From Lustribacter sp049512335 (GTDB taxonomy: Bacteria; Vulcanimicrobiota; Vulcanimicrobiia; Vulcanimicrobiales; Vulcanimicrobiaceae): a DNA stretch of 64,000 nt. Position numbers and translations under genes: made by a program. The notes beneath the pieces were generated by a model. It had not been told where the DNA came from, ran no database searches, and saw only the letters and a list, made by a program, of their open reading frames with translations. This document shows, piece after piece, positions 1 through 9,553 of the stretch. Position 1 is the first letter of the stretch. The number at the start of each line of letters is the position of its first letter. The stretch is from contig JBEKXE010000001.1 in assembly GCA_049512335.1 (NCBI GenBank), positions 65,249 through 129,248 on the forward strand, in the 5' to 3' direction.

Positions 1-3000
1 CCGTGACGCGCGGCGTCTTCGCGGTGCGCGGCACCTACGACGGATCGCTGCCGGAGTTGCAAGCCTTCACGGGCGACATCGATGCGCGCGGCAAGGTGCA
101 CGCGCCGATGGCGGCCTTGGTCGACGCGCGCGGCGTGACCGTGCAGACCACCGGTGCCGTGCTGGGCGGCGGCAGCATCCATGGCGTCGCGCTCGGTTCG
201 GCCGCCGGAACGATGACGATCAACGGGGGTGCGATCCGCATCGTCACCGGCACCGCCGCGCTCGACGGTGCCCATGCGGTCGCGGCTGCGCGCGACGGCG
301 AGACGGCGATCTCGATGGTCGGCGTGCCGGCGGCGGCGTTCGCCGGGTCGGGGCTGCCGCTGGCCGCCGGCCGCGTCTCGGTATTCGGCCTGGGCAACCT
401 GAGCCAGCCCTCATTTCACGGCAGCATCGACCTGGAACGCGGCAGCGCCCTGGGTCTCCCGATCGGCGGCTGGGTCGACATCGGCTTCACCGGCCGCACG
501 CTGCGGATTCGCGACGGGATCGCCGAGCTGGGCCAGACCTACGGCCGGCTGGGCGGCCGGATCGACGACATCGGCGGCCCGGACTTCCGCTACGATCTCG
601 ACGCCGGCGTCCGGCTAGGCGACCTGGGGAGCCTGATCTCCGATCTCCACCTGCCGCTGCGCTACGCCGACGGCAGCTTCGCCGCCCGGGTCCGGATCTC
701 GGGCAACGCGGCGGGCCCGACGGTCAACGGCACGGTTCGCGCACCGGAGGGCTCGTACAACGGCTTGGCCTTCCGCGACGCCGGCGGCCTGATCTCGGCC
801 TCACCCGGTGCGGGCATCCGGTTCGGCGACGGCCGGGTCACGGTCGGCTCCACCCACGCGACGTTCGTGGCTTCGGTCGGCGCGCGTGCGCTCGGCATCC
901 AGGCAGAGAGCCCGGCGGTCGACCTGGCCGACTTCGACGACTACTTCGACGCCAGCGACACGCTGGCCGGAACCGGTGCCGTGAGCTTCCGCTTCGCCAA
1001 CGACGGGCGGCACACGTCGAGCGAAGGCCGGATCGATCTCTCCGGCGCGCGCGTGCGGCGCTTTCCGCTCGGGACGGTTGCCGCCCAGTGGTCGACCCGG
1101 CACGGCGACATCGCCGCCGACCTGACGATCGCCGGCGCGGCCGGCGGGATGCACGCGGCCGGGACGATCCGGCCGGCCGGCGGGGGTGCGCTCGCGAGCC
1201 TGCGGCAGGCGCGCTATACGGCCGACGTTCAGGCGACCGGGGTCGACCTGGGCACCTTCCTGCCCGCCGCCGGGTTCACGTATCCGATCCTGGGCCGCGT
1301 CACGGCCGCCGGGCACGTCGACGGCGTGTTCCCGCGGCTGGCCATCGGCGGCCACGCGACGGTTGCCGGCGGGCAGATCGGGCCGTTCCCGGTGACCTCG
1401 GCCGAAGCGACCACCCACGTCGAGAACGGCCGCATCTCGATCGACTCGGCCTCGGCCGATCTGGGTTTCGTGACGTTCACCGCCGGCGGCATGGTCGGCT
1501 GGGGCCGGGCCGACCCGTTGTCGCTGCACGTCCACGCCTCCGTCCCGGACCTCGCGCTGGCCGCCCGGCGGATCGCGCCGCACAAACCGGCCGACGTCTC
1601 CGGCGCGCTCGAATCGGACGTCCGGCTCTCCGGCACGCTCGGCCGGCCGCAGCTCGCGGCGGGGTTCGACCTCACCCGGCCGCGCTACGGGCAGCTGCTG
1701 GTCCAGCGCATCATCGGCTCGCTCGACAGCGACTTCCATTCGGTGAAGCTCGACAGCGCCGAATTCGTCCTCAACCACGGGTCGGCGGTGATCGCCGGGT
1801 CGCTGCCGATCGCGCTCGATCCGGCGGGGATCGGGCCGCCGGACGCTCCGCTCTCGGTGACGGCCGAGGCGCACAGCGTCGACTTGGCCGCGCTGGCCCC
1901 GCTGCTGCCGGGGACGGGGACGAAGCTCGCCGGCACGGTGGACGGCCACCTCGAGCTCGAGGGAACCGTGCATTCGCCGCGCGTGCTCGGGACGGTCAGC
2001 CTGACCCAGGGATCGTACGTCTCGAACCTCGAGACCTCGCCGATCCGCGACGTCTCGGGCCAGCTCGTCTTCAACGGCGTCTCGGTCGCGCTTCAGGCCC
2101 TGCACGCGCAGGTCGGCGCCGGGTCGATCGACGCGGACGGCCGGCTCAGCCTCGGCTTTGCCGGCGCGCCGAACGAGGGCTACGCGATCAACATCGCCGC
2201 CAAGCGCGCGCAGCTCAACCTGCCGAGCTTCGGCGGCGGGACGATCGACGGCACCGCGCAGCTGGTCAGCGGTCCGCGCTTCCCGACCCTCAGCGGCGAT
2301 CTGGCGCTGAGCAACGCGACGATCCCGTTCGCCGCGATCTTCCGGGCGGCCGGGGCGCCGGCGGAATCCGCGCCGGGCGGCCCACCGCCCTTTGATTTGG
2401 GGCTCGACCTGACCGCGACGGCGCAGAACGTCCGCATCAAATCGCCGATCATCGACGTCGGAGCGGCCGGAAACATCACCTTGACCGGCACGCTGCGCGC
2501 GCCGCGGGCGCAGGGCGAATTCACCGCCTCCCGCGGCGGCGTCTTCTCGACCTACCAGCGCCTGTTCCGCATCCAGGACGCCACGGTGACGTTCGACCCG
2601 AATCAGGGCATCATCCCGAACCTCGACTTGCACGCGACCGCGCACGTCGACAATCCCGACCCGGATCCGGGGCGCAACGCGATCGGCAGCGCCGACATCA
2701 CCGTGGCCGTCACCGGACCGGCCAACGGCTACACGATCTCCTATGCATCGCAGCCGGCCTACTCGCAAGCCCAGATCATCGCGCTGCTCGTCGACCTTCC
2801 CGTGCTCGGCTCGCTCAACTTCGGAGCGACGCAGCCGGCCACGCTGCGCGGTGCACCGGGTGAATCCGACGCGTTCCTTCCGCCCGGCGTCACGCCGTAC
2901 CAAACCGGCGTCGTCCCGATCCAGCAAGAGGCATTTTCCTTGTTCAACACCCAGCTTACCCAGCGTTTGGTCTCGCCGTTGGAAAACGCATTCGGCGGAG

Positions 3001-3323
3001 CGTTGGGGCTCACGGATCTCGAGCTGACGCTCGACTACGGCGCTCGCGTCGGGTACACGGCCCGCCAGCAACTCTCGAAGAAGCACGCCGTGTACGCGAC
3101 CTTCGGGCAGGTGCTCAGCTACCCGGTGCGCACGCAGATCGGCTTCGCCTCGCGACCCGATCCGGCCACGACGCTGAGCTTCACCTACTTTCAGCAGAAC
3201 GGCACGCCGTACTTCACGAACTCGATCTTCGGGAACACCAGCACGGTCGAGGTGGTCAACGGCGTTCAGCCGCTTTCGGACCGGCAAGGCTTCAGTTTCG
3301 TGCTCACCCGGACGTACCGCTAG
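1..3323 (+). CDS. tamB: TamB/DUF490 translocation and assembly module protein, 5'-truncated by window edge
   Basis: About 1100 codons of an open frame entering from the left edge (frame from base 3); the true start lies outside the window. The protein is a long run of beta-rich, Gly/Asp-rich repeats typical of the AsmA/TamB bridge proteins that span the periplasm. The last 350 residues have the DUF490 pattern: an IALLVDLP-type helix, then LVSPLENAFG, LELTLDYG and a C-terminal set of strands ending SFVLTRTYR. TamB-like proteins move phospholipid between membranes or help insert outer-membrane proteins. The position just before bamA, with the same orientation, is a common arrangement and supports the call. 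The first residues cannot be judged for a signal anchor. Confidence 0.93.
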   Translation, partial: VTRGVFAVRGTYDGSLPELQAFTGDIDARGKVHAPMAALVDARGVTVQTTGAVLGGGSIHGVALGSAAGTMTINGGAIRIVTGTAALDGAHAVAAARDGETAISMVGVPAAAFAGSGLPLAAGRVSVFGLGNLSQPSFHGSIDLERGSALGLPIGGWVDIGFTGRTLRIRDGIAELGQTYGRLGGRIDDIGGPDFRYDLDAGVRLGDLGSLISDLHLPLRYADGSFAARVRISGNAAGPTVNGTVRAPEGSYNGLAFRDAGGLISASPGAGIRFGDGRVTVGSTHATFVASVGARALGIQAESPAVDLADFDDYFDASDTLAGTGAVSFRFANDGRHTSSEGRIDLSGARVRRFPLGTVAAQWSTRHGDIAADLTIAGAAGGMHAAGTIRPAGGGALASLRQARYTADVQATGVDLGTFLPAAGFTYPILGRVTAAGHVDGVFPRLAIGGHATVAGGQIGPFPVTSAEATTHVENGRISIDSASADLGFVTFTAGGMVGWGRADPLSLHVHASVPDLALAARRIAPHKPADVSGALESDVRLSGTLGRPQLAAGFDLTRPRYGQLLVQRIIGSLDSDFHSVKLDSAEFVLNHGSAVIAGSLPIALDPAGIGPPDAPLSVTAEAHSVDLAALAPLLPGTGTKLAGTVDGHLELEGTVHSPRVLGTVSLTQGSYVSNLETSPIRDVSGQLVFNGVSVALQALHAQVGAGSIDADGRLSLGFAGAPNEGYAINIAAKRAQLNLPSFGGGTIDGTAQLVSGPRFPTLSGDLALSNATIPFAAIFRAAGAPAESAPGGPPPFDLGLDLTATAQNVRIKSPIIDVGAAGNITLTGTLRAPRAQGEFTASRGGVFSTYQRLFRIQDATVTFDPNQGIIPNLDLHATAHVDNPDPDPGRNAIGSADITVAVTGPANGYTISYASQPAYSQAQIIALLVDLPVLGSLNFGATQPATLRGAPGESDAFLPPGVTPYQTGVVPIQQEAFSLFNTQLTQRLVSPLENAFGGALGLTDLELTLDYGARVGYTARQQLSKKHAVYATFGQVLSYPVRTQIGFASRPDPATTLSFTYFQQNGTPYFTNSIFGNTSTVEVVNGVQPLSDRQGFSFVLTRTYR

Positions 3324-3343
3324 CCATGCAGGCAGGCGACGAA

Positions 3344-3537
3344 CCCTCCCCTTGGAGGGCGGATTGGGCAAAGCCCAACCGCAGGGATTCGCTGCAAGCG
3401 AATCCAGACGGCTCGGGTCTCCGGCGGTTTTCGCTACGGAGAATCTCCGTGACCCGAGCCGCACACAAGGCCATCTCAGAGACGAGGCATAAACTTCGGG
3501 CCCGGGAACCCGGCACGTTCCGTGCCCGTTGGTTCCC
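3344..3537. repeat. Cluster of six hairpins between tamB and bamA
   Basis: Perfect inverted repeats follow each other without gaps: 3344-3349/3354-3359 (6 bp), 3364-3369/3373-3378 (6 bp, AAA loop), 3385-3393/3397-3405 (9 bp, GCA loop), 3410-3419/3451-3460 (10 bp) enclosing 3436-3441/3445-3450 (6 bp), and 3504-3510/3531-3537 (7 bp) enclosing 3512-3517/3521-3526 (6 bp). A further pair, AAACTTC at 3491 and GAAGTTT at 3582, brackets the right half and ends at the likely bamA start. The stretch has no stop in the bamA frame, so it reads as an N-terminal extension, but its Arg-rich translation lacks a signal peptide. Either a REP/BIME-like mosaic or a structured mRNA leader; no terminal T-run is present. 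Confidence 0.8.
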
Positions 3538-3586
3538 ACAAGGTGCGCTCGCCCGCGCCTCAGTCATCGCTCGCAGGGACAGAAGT

Positions 3587-5908
3587 TTGCTCGATTGGTT
3601 CGGCCGCGCGCCGCGAACGGGGCTCGCGCTCCTCGCATTGTTCGGCCTCCTCATGCCGGCCACGGTAGGTGCGCAGGCCCCGTCACCCGCGGCATCGCCG
3701 ACGCCCGCACCCGCCGCTGCGCCGGTCCAGCCCGGGCCGCCGGCCAACGCGCCGATGGTGGTCGACGTATCGGTCACCGGGAACACCCACGTTCCGACCG
3801 ACGCCATCCTCGCCGTCCTGCACACGAAGGTCGGCCAGCCGTTCGACCCGACCGTGGTCTCCGACGATCTGCGCGCGATCAACGACATGGGATTTTTTGC
3901 CGACCAAGCGCCGCCGGTGATCAAGCAGCGGCCCGACGGCGTGGCGGTGACGTTCCGCGTGGTTGAAAACCCGGTCGTCACCAGCATCCGCTTCAACGGC
4001 AACCGCGCGGTGTCGGCCGATACGTTGACCGCGCTGATGGACACCGCACCGGGCCAAGTGTTCAACCTCAAGACGTATCAAGAAGACGTCTTGAAGATCA
4101 ATTCGTATTACGACAAGATCGGGTACGGCGGTCAGGTGCCCTCGCACGTCACCGACGTGAACATCGACAATGCCGGCGCGCTGACGCTGACGATTCAAGA
4201 AGGCCTGACGGTGCGGCACATCGTCATCGTGCCGCCGCCGGATGCCGATCCGGTGCTGCCGGCCCGTTTGATCACGCAAGCGCTGGTGACGAAAGAAGGC
4301 AGCGCGTATTCCGAGCAAGCGCGCGACAAAGACGTCGATGCGCTCAAGGATCTCTACAAGAAATACGATCTCACGATCGGCGATTTCGAAGCCGGCATCG
4401 ATCCGGCGACAGTCGACACGAAAGCCGGAACCGCCGACGTGCGGTATGCGATTTCGGTCGCGCGGGTCGGCGCGATCGAAATCACCGGCAACACCTACAC
4501 GCACGACGACGTCATCCGGCGCGAGCTGCGGCTGAAGCCCGGCATGCTGGTGACCGATTCGGGCGTGCGCAACGACTACAACCGGCTCAACAACCTGGGT
4601 TTCTTCGACAAGGTCGACGTGACGTCGAACCCCGGACCCGATCCCAAAAAACCGGCCTACGTCACCCTGAAGTGGACCGTCAAAGAACAACGCACCGGCA
4701 CGGCCCAAATCGGCGCCGGCTATTCGGGCGGCATCACCGGTACCGGGTTGACCGGCAACATCTCGTATTCGCAGAACAACATCAGCGGCACCGGGAACAG
4801 CGCCTCGATCCGGTTGGAGAAGGGCTCCCAAGTCGGTGACGCGTCGCTCTCGTTCAGCGTGCCGTACCTCGGCACGACCGAACGCTCGAACAAGTACAGC
4901 ATCGCGGCGACGATCTTCACCCAAGCCCAAACCAACTACTATCCGGTCTATCAAGCCACGCCCGCCCCGGCGCCGGGGATCACGTCAACGCCGATTCCGG
5001 CCGGCGCCCCGGTTCCGGTCTCGATCGTGCCCGCCGATCCGACCAACTACGTGCTCGAGCCGGGCATCGCGGCGACCTACCAAACGGCGTCGACCGGCTT
5101 CAGCGTATCGCTCGGGCGCCGCCTCTCGGACTACTTCCGCACCTCGCTCGGACTGAACGTGCAATCGGTCGAAGCCAACGCGACGGTTCCGGCGCCGTAT
5201 TTCTTCCCGAGCGAAAACAACATCAACCCGCTGACCCTCAACGCGGAGCAGTTGGCGAGCACGACCAGCGCGTCGACGGCAATCGGCATCAGCGCCCCCT
5301 CGATCGCCAACATCGATTCTTCGAAGCCGTATGCGTTGCATAGCTTGGTGCTCGGCGTCGGCGTCGACACGCGCGACGACATCCAGAATCCGCGCAACGG
5401 CTGGTCGTCGTCGCTCACCGACGAGTTCTCGAACACGGCCCTCGGCTCGGCGTTCGACTACCAGCAAATCACCTTCGACCTGGCCAAGTTCTTCCCGGTG
5501 CTCAAGGGCGCCACGTTCGGCGTCCATGGCCGTTACGGCGTCACCGACGGTGCCATCCCGGTGAACAAACTCTACACCTTCTCCGACCAGCAGTTGCGCG
5601 GGTATACCAATCCGTTCTACGGAACGAATATCGCGCTGGTCCAAGCGGAACTCCGCTACCCGGTTACGGCCGACCGCAAGGTCTCCGTCGTGCTGTTCGG
5701 GGACGACGGTGCGACGCGCATCGTCGGCGGAACGCAGATCAACAGCGACAATTCGACTACCGACCTCAACGACTTCACCTGGCACGCGGACGCCGGGATC
5801 GGCGTGCGCTTCGACATCCCGCAGCTGGGCCTGCGAACGCTTCGGCTCGATTTCGCCAAAGGCAGTCTCGGTTCGCATATCTCATTCGGTATCGGTCAGG
5901 CTTTCTAA
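3587..5908 (+). CDS. bamA: Outer membrane protein assembly factor BamA (Omp85)
   Basis: Central barrel of the outer-membrane protein insertase. From TTG 3587 the protein is 773 aa: a signal peptide (LALLALFGLLMPATVGA), a Pro/Ala linker, about four POTRA domains (roughly residues 57-375; the GNTHVPTD, GNRAVSAD and GNTYTHDD starts are visible) and a C-terminal 16-strand barrel. The conserved L6 motif appears as LRGYTNPFYGTN, and the chain ends in a terminal Phe (GIGQAF), as expected for an outer-membrane barrel. The frame is open upstream to 3326, but that segment is a hairpin array and would bury the signal peptide, so TTG 3587 (AGGGA a few bases upstream) is preferred; the start remains the weak point. 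Followed after 5 bp by the ompH genes. Confidence 0.95.
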   Translation: MLDWFGRAPRTGLALLALFGLLMPATVGAQAPSPAASPTPAPAAAPVQPGPPANAPMVVDVSVTGNTHVPTDAILAVLHTKVGQPFDPTVVSDDLRAINDMGFFADQAPPVIKQRPDGVAVTFRVVENPVVTSIRFNGNRAVSADTLTALMDTAPGQVFNLKTYQEDVLKINSYYDKIGYGGQVPSHVTDVNIDNAGALTLTIQEGLTVRHIVIVPPPDADPVLPARLITQALVTKEGSAYSEQARDKDVDALKDLYKKYDLTIGDFEAGIDPATVDTKAGTADVRYAISVARVGAIEITGNTYTHDDVIRRELRLKPGMLVTDSGVRNDYNRLNNLGFFDKVDVTSNPGPDPKKPAYVTLKWTVKEQRTGTAQIGAGYSGGITGTGLTGNISYSQNNISGTGNSASIRLEKGSQVGDASLSFSVPYLGTTERSNKYSIAATIFTQAQTNYYPVYQATPAPAPGITSTPIPAGAPVPVSIVPADPTNYVLEPGIAATYQTASTGFSVSLGRRLSDYFRTSLGLNVQSVEANATVPAPYFFPSENNINPLTLNAEQLASTTSASTAIGISAPSIANIDSSKPYALHSLVLGVGVDTRDDIQNPRNGWSSSLTDEFSNTALGSAFDYQQITFDLAKFFPVLKGATFGVHGRYGVTDGAIPVNKLYTFSDQQLRGYTNPFYGTNIALVQAELRYPVTADRKVSVVLFGDDGATRIVGGTQINSDNSTTDLNDFTWHADAGIGVRFDIPQLGLRTLRLDFAKGSLGSHISFGIGQAF

Positions 5909-5913
5909 TCACG

Positions 5914-6729
5914 ATGAACAGCTCACGCAAACGATTCGTCTCCCGCTTGGCGGCGCTGACCGGCCTCGCGCTGATCCTCTCCGCCACGCCGGCCGTGATG
6001 GCCGACGACACGACTGCCGACATCGGTTACGTCGATCAAGCCGCGCTGTCGTCGCTGCCGCAATTCACGGCGGCCAAGGCGCAGCTCGACAGCTTCGGCG
6101 AGAACCTCCAGAAGCAGTACATCGCGCGGGCGCGCGGCGCGTCGCCGTCCGAGCAGCAACGGCTCAGCGCCGAGTTTCAGCAGAAGATCGCCGACCGCCA
6201 GCGCCAGGTGCTGGGGCCGATCTTCGCGCGCGCGCAAGTCGCGATCGCCTCGGTCGCCTCGAGCAAGAACCTCTCGATCGTGGTCGACAAGCAGATCATG
6301 ATCGTCGGCGGCACCGACATCACCTCGGCCGTGCGCGATCTGCTGACCGGGGTCGGCGAGCCGGTGCCGCCGGTCAATACGCCGCCGCCGTCGACGGTCG
6401 GCTACGTCGACCAGACGCAGATCGACGCGGTGCCGTCGATCAAAGCCGCCGCGCTCGACTTCCAAAAGTTCAAGGCGCAACAAGACCAACAGGCGGCTGC
6501 GAAGTTCAAGGGCGCCAAGACGCAAGCCGATCGCGACGCGATCATGCGCGATTACCAGAAGGCACTCACCGACAAGCAGAATCAAACGTTGAAACCGCTG
6601 GTGGACAAGACCGAAGCGGCCATGGCCAGCGTGGCCCAGAAGCGCGGCCTCATTCTGGTCGTCGACCGCGGTAACGTGATCTACGGCGGCACCGACATCA
6701 CCGCCGACGTGACCAGCGCGTTGAAGTGA
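5914..6729 (+). CDS. OmpH/Skp-family periplasmic chaperone with two tandem OmpH domains
   Basis: A 271-aa exported protein with a signal peptide (LTGLALILSATPAVMA). It holds two copies of the OmpH unit: the first opens with IGYVDQAALSSLPQF and closes with VVDKQIMIVGGTDIT; the second opens with VGYVDQTQIDAVPSI and closes with VVDRGNVIYGGTDIT. Between them lies a Pro-rich linker (PVPPVNTPPP, about residue 150). Single-domain Skp proteins are about 160-170 aa and work as trimers whose helical arms hold unfolded outer-membrane proteins; a fused dimer of domains is unusual. It lies just after bamA, the usual skp position, and is first of three paralogues. Role as a BamA client chaperone is inferred from family and context. 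Confidence 0.88.
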   Translation: MNSSRKRFVSRLAALTGLALILSATPAVMADDTTADIGYVDQAALSSLPQFTAAKAQLDSFGENLQKQYIARARGASPSEQQRLSAEFQQKIADRQRQVLGPIFARAQVAIASVASSKNLSIVVDKQIMIVGGTDITSAVRDLLTGVGEPVPPVNTPPPSTVGYVDQTQIDAVPSIKAAALDFQKFKAQQDQQAAAKFKGAKTQADRDAIMRDYQKALTDKQNQTLKPLVDKTEAAMASVAQKRGLILVVDRGNVIYGGTDITADVTSALK

Positions 6730-6730
6730 C

Positions 6731-8056
6731 ATGAAGCGACCACTGCTGGCGCTCGTTGCGTGCGCGATGCTCGCCGCTTGTGCTCGCGGCGGTTCGTCGG
6801 CGCCCGCACCGGCAACGCCGGCGGCCGGCGGCCGCGTCGGATACGTGCGGATGGACGATCTCGTCAAGAAGCACCCGCTGTTCGGACAGCTCGCGCAGTA
6901 CGACGCCAACATTCAGGCGCTCAGTCTGGGCGGGCTCGTGCCGCACGTTCTGGCCGAAGGTCCGCAGCTCAAAGCCGAGGAGGCGCGTCTTCAGGCGCAG
7001 CTCTCCGCTGCCGCCAAACGGACGTCCGCGCTGCTCGCCGCCAAGAGTAAGGAGTACCAGGAACGCGAGAACGCGGCGATCGCCGCGGCGCTGCGCGGTG
7101 CCGCCGCGACCGGCGGCCCGAGCGTGGCCGCGATCCAGTCCCAAATGGAAGGCACCGCGCGCAGCCAGGCGGCCGGAGCGGGCGCGCAGGCGCAGCGCGA
7201 TCTCGACGCGTACCGCAAGCAGCTCGAGGCGCAGGACGGCGCCCAGATCACGGCCGCCGAACACACGCTCGAAGCCCGCGCCGACCGCACCTACCGCGCG
7301 AAGATCGACGAGCTCAACGCCAAGGAGTCGTCGCTTTCGCTGCTGCTGGCCAATGCCGACGCCGCCGAGCGTTTGTCGTTGCGCACGCGTCTGTCGAGCC
7401 TCGCGCTCGACGACGCGGCGCGCGCCGACGCGAACAACCAGCTCGCGGCGCTCGACCGCAAGGAATCCGACCAGGTCGCGGCCTTGCACAACCAGGACGC
7501 GCAGACGCTGTCGGCGCTACAGACCCAGTTGCGCGCCCAAGTCCAGCGCGACATGAACGCGCAGGTCGGGCAGATCCGGCAGCGCTCGATCGCGCGCTAC
7601 CGCGAGCGTTCGGACCAGCTGCGCACGGAATTCGCGCCGAGCAACGGCCCGCTGATCGCCACTTCGCCCAACGGGCCGCCGACGGTCAACCCCAACCTGC
7701 CGCCGGCGTTGCGCCGGCGCATCGGGCAGCTGCACGCCGACTACACGCAGGCCTTTCAGGCCGACGCGAAACAGACGATCGCGGACTTCAACAAGACGCG
7801 GTCCGATCTCCAGCAGCGCTACGCGCTCCTGACCGGCACCGATGCCGCCGCCACCCAGAGCGCGCAACTGGAGATCCAATCGCTCGAGAAGAAGCGCCAG
7901 GACCTGTATATGGAGATGGTCGCCCAAATCAACCGTGAAGTGAAGACGATCGCGCAGCAGCGCGGCGTCTCGACCGTCGTCAGCACGGTCGCGCCGGCCG
8001 GCGGCGTCGATCTCACCGGCGACGCTATGAAAGACATCGAAACGCTCCATGAATAA
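6731..8056 (+). CDS. OmpH/Skp-like lipoprotein with extended coiled coil
   Basis: 441 aa starting 1 bp after the preceding stop. A lipobox (LAAC, cleavage before the Cys near residue 18) makes it a predicted lipoprotein. An OmpH-like opening (VGYVRMDDLVKKHPLFGQL) is followed by about 300 residues of Ala/Gln/Arg-rich heptad-like helix, interrupted by a Pro/Asn-rich hinge (NGPPTVNPNLPPAL), and an OmpH-like end (STVVSTVAPAGGVDLTGD). It looks like a Skp relative with greatly lengthened tentacles and a lipid anchor. Its 3' end overlaps the next gene by 8 bp. Substrate unknown; a periplasmic chaperone or spacer role is inferred. Confidence 0.78.
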   Translation: MKRPLLALVACAMLAACARGGSSAPAPATPAAGGRVGYVRMDDLVKKHPLFGQLAQYDANIQALSLGGLVPHVLAEGPQLKAEEARLQAQLSAAAKRTSALLAAKSKEYQERENAAIAAALRGAAATGGPSVAAIQSQMEGTARSQAAGAGAQAQRDLDAYRKQLEAQDGAQITAAEHTLEARADRTYRAKIDELNAKESSLSLLLANADAAERLSLRTRLSSLALDDAARADANNQLAALDRKESDQVAALHNQDAQTLSALQTQLRAQVQRDMNAQVGQIRQRSIARYRERSDQLRTEFAPSNGPLIATSPNGPPTVNPNLPPALRRRIGQLHADYTQAFQADAKQTIADFNKTRSDLQQRYALLTGTDAAATQSAQLEIQSLEKKRQDLYMEMVAQINREVKTIAQQRGVSTVVSTVAPAGGVDLTGDAMKDIETLHE

Positions 8057-8456
8057 ACTCGTGTTTGCGGCGCTCGCGGCGTCGCTCTTGGCAATGACGG
8101 CCTGTTCCAAGCCGCCGTCGAGCGACATCGGGCTGGTCGACGTCCAGCGCCTGACCGCGAACTGGCCGAAGTTCCTGAACTATCAGAACCAGCTCAACGC
8201 CGACATGAATGCCATTCGGGTCTCGCACGTCTCCGATAGCGAGAAGCAGCGCGAGATGGCCGGACTGCAGATGCGCTTCGCGACCAATCAGACCGAGCTG
8301 ACCAACAACGTGCACGATGCAGCGGCCCAGGTCGCCAGCGACAAGCACCTGCGCTACGTCTTCACCCGGCAATTCGTCGGTTACGGCGGCGTCGACATTA
8401 CCCCCGACGTCGAAAAGATTCTCCAGATCGTCGAGAAGGCCACGCCTACTCCGTGA
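8049..8456 (+). CDS. Small OmpH/Skp-family lipoprotein
   Basis: 135 aa with a lipoprotein signal (LLAMTAC; Cys near residue 19). The body is a minimal OmpH domain: DIGLVDVQRLTANWPKF at the start, a short helical hairpin, and YVFTRQFVGYGGVDIT as the closing strand, matching the GGTDIT end of the first paralogue in this row. It overlaps the gene before by 8 bp and lpxD by 4 bp (GTGA), so expression is coupled to both. Third of three consecutive OmpH-family genes. Confidence 0.85.
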   Translation: MNKLVFAALAASLLAMTACSKPPSSDIGLVDVQRLTANWPKFLNYQNQLNADMNAIRVSHVSDSEKQREMAGLQMRFATNQTELTNNVHDAAAQVASDKHLRYVFTRQFVGYGGVDITPDVEKILQIVEKATPTP

Positions 8457-9550
8457 CCGCCGATCTCGGCACGCTCGGTGCGATCGCGGAGCGGACCGGC
8501 GGCCGGGTGATCGGTGATGCCGGCGTGCGCGTCGGCCGGATTGCGGCCGTCGACGACGCCGACGCGACCACGCTGACGTTCGCCACCGACGAGCGTTTCT
8601 TGCGCGCCGCGCTCGGCTCGCGCGCGGCCGCGATTCTGGCCGCTGAAGCGCTGGTCGATCCGGCCGCGGCCTATGCGAAACCGATCGTCGCCGTGGCCTC
8701 GCCGCGCGTGGCGCTCGCCACGCTGCTGGCGCTGCTCGAAACGCCGCGACCGCGCGGCCCGTACGTCGATCCGAGCGCGGTCATCGATCCCAGCGCGACG
8801 CTGGGCCGGGACGTGTACGTCGGCCCGCTGGTTGCTGTCGGTCCGCAGGCGACGATCGGCGCCGAAACGGTGCTCGCCGCCGGGGTCGTGATCGGTGCCG
8901 GCGCGCGCGTCGGCGCGGCGTGCATGCTCCACCCGCGTGCCTACGTCGCCGAACGCTGCGTGCTGGGCGATCGCGTCGTCTTGCAGCCGCAAGCGGTAGT
9001 GGGCAGCGACGGTTTCGGCTGGGCGTTTCTCGACGGCACGCTGCAGAAGATCCCGCAGATCGGCATCGTCGAGCTCGGTGACGACGTCGAGATCGGCGCC
9101 AACACGTGCGTCGACCGCGCGCAGACCGGCGTGACCTCGATCGGCAACGGCACGAAGATCGACAATCTGTGCCAGATCGGGCACAACTGCCGCATCGGGC
9201 AACATACCGCGATCGCCGCACAGACGGGTCTCGCCGGCACGACGACGATCGGCGACTACGTTCAGATCGGCGGTCAGAGCGGTTTCGCCGGACATCTCAC
9301 GATCGGTTCGCGCGCGAAAATCGGCGCCGGCGCCGAGGTGTGGGGCGACGTCGATGCCGGCGCGACCGTGAGCGGCTCGCCGGCGCGCGCGCACCGGGAA
9401 AACTTGCGGGTACAGGCGTCCCTGCGGCGCCTTCCGAAACTCTACGAACGCGTCGAAGCGCTCGAACGCTCGCGCACCATCGCGTTGGCCGAAGGCCAAA
9501 GTGGAAGCGGCGAGCGCAGCGAGCATCCCAAGCATCCCGGCGAGCATTGA
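8453..9550 (+). CDS. lpxD: UDP-3-O-acylglucosamine N-acyltransferase
   Basis: 365 aa, GTG start overlapping the upstream stop by 4 bp. Third step of lipid A synthesis: transfers the second 3-hydroxyacyl chain to UDP-3-O-acyl-glucosamine. The N-terminal uridine-binding domain (residues 1-100) precedes a left-handed beta helix of hexapeptide repeats (about 105-320), with the LpxD signature VGSDGFGWA and the active-site IGHNCRIGQHT. A C-terminal helix follows. The last 20 residues (GQSGSGERSEHPKHPGEH) are a low-complexity tail encoded by short direct repeats and look dispensable. Part of the lpxD-lpxC-fabZ-lpxA-lpxB series. Confidence 0.96.
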   Translation: MTADLGTLGAIAERTGGRVIGDAGVRVGRIAAVDDADATTLTFATDERFLRAALGSRAAAILAAEALVDPAAAYAKPIVAVASPRVALATLLALLETPRPRGPYVDPSAVIDPSATLGRDVYVGPLVAVGPQATIGAETVLAAGVVIGAGARVGAACMLHPRAYVAERCVLGDRVVLQPQAVVGSDGFGWAFLDGTLQKIPQIGIVELGDDVEIGANTCVDRAQTGVTSIGNGTKIDNLCQIGHNCRIGQHTAIAAQTGLAGTTTIGDYVQIGGQSGFAGHLTIGSRAKIGAGAEVWGDVDAGATVSGSPARAHRENLRVQASLRRLPKLYERVEALERSRTIALAEGQSGSGERSEHPKHPGEH

Positions 9551-9553
9551 ATC

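Noticed and set aside
801..3539. 912-codon open frame on the - strand opposite tamB
   Set aside because: Arg/Asp/Val-rich translation with no domain; an antisense shadow of a GC-rich gene. Similar long shadows lie opposite the SLH porin (19186-22032) and the RNase E/G gene (part of 44740-49269).
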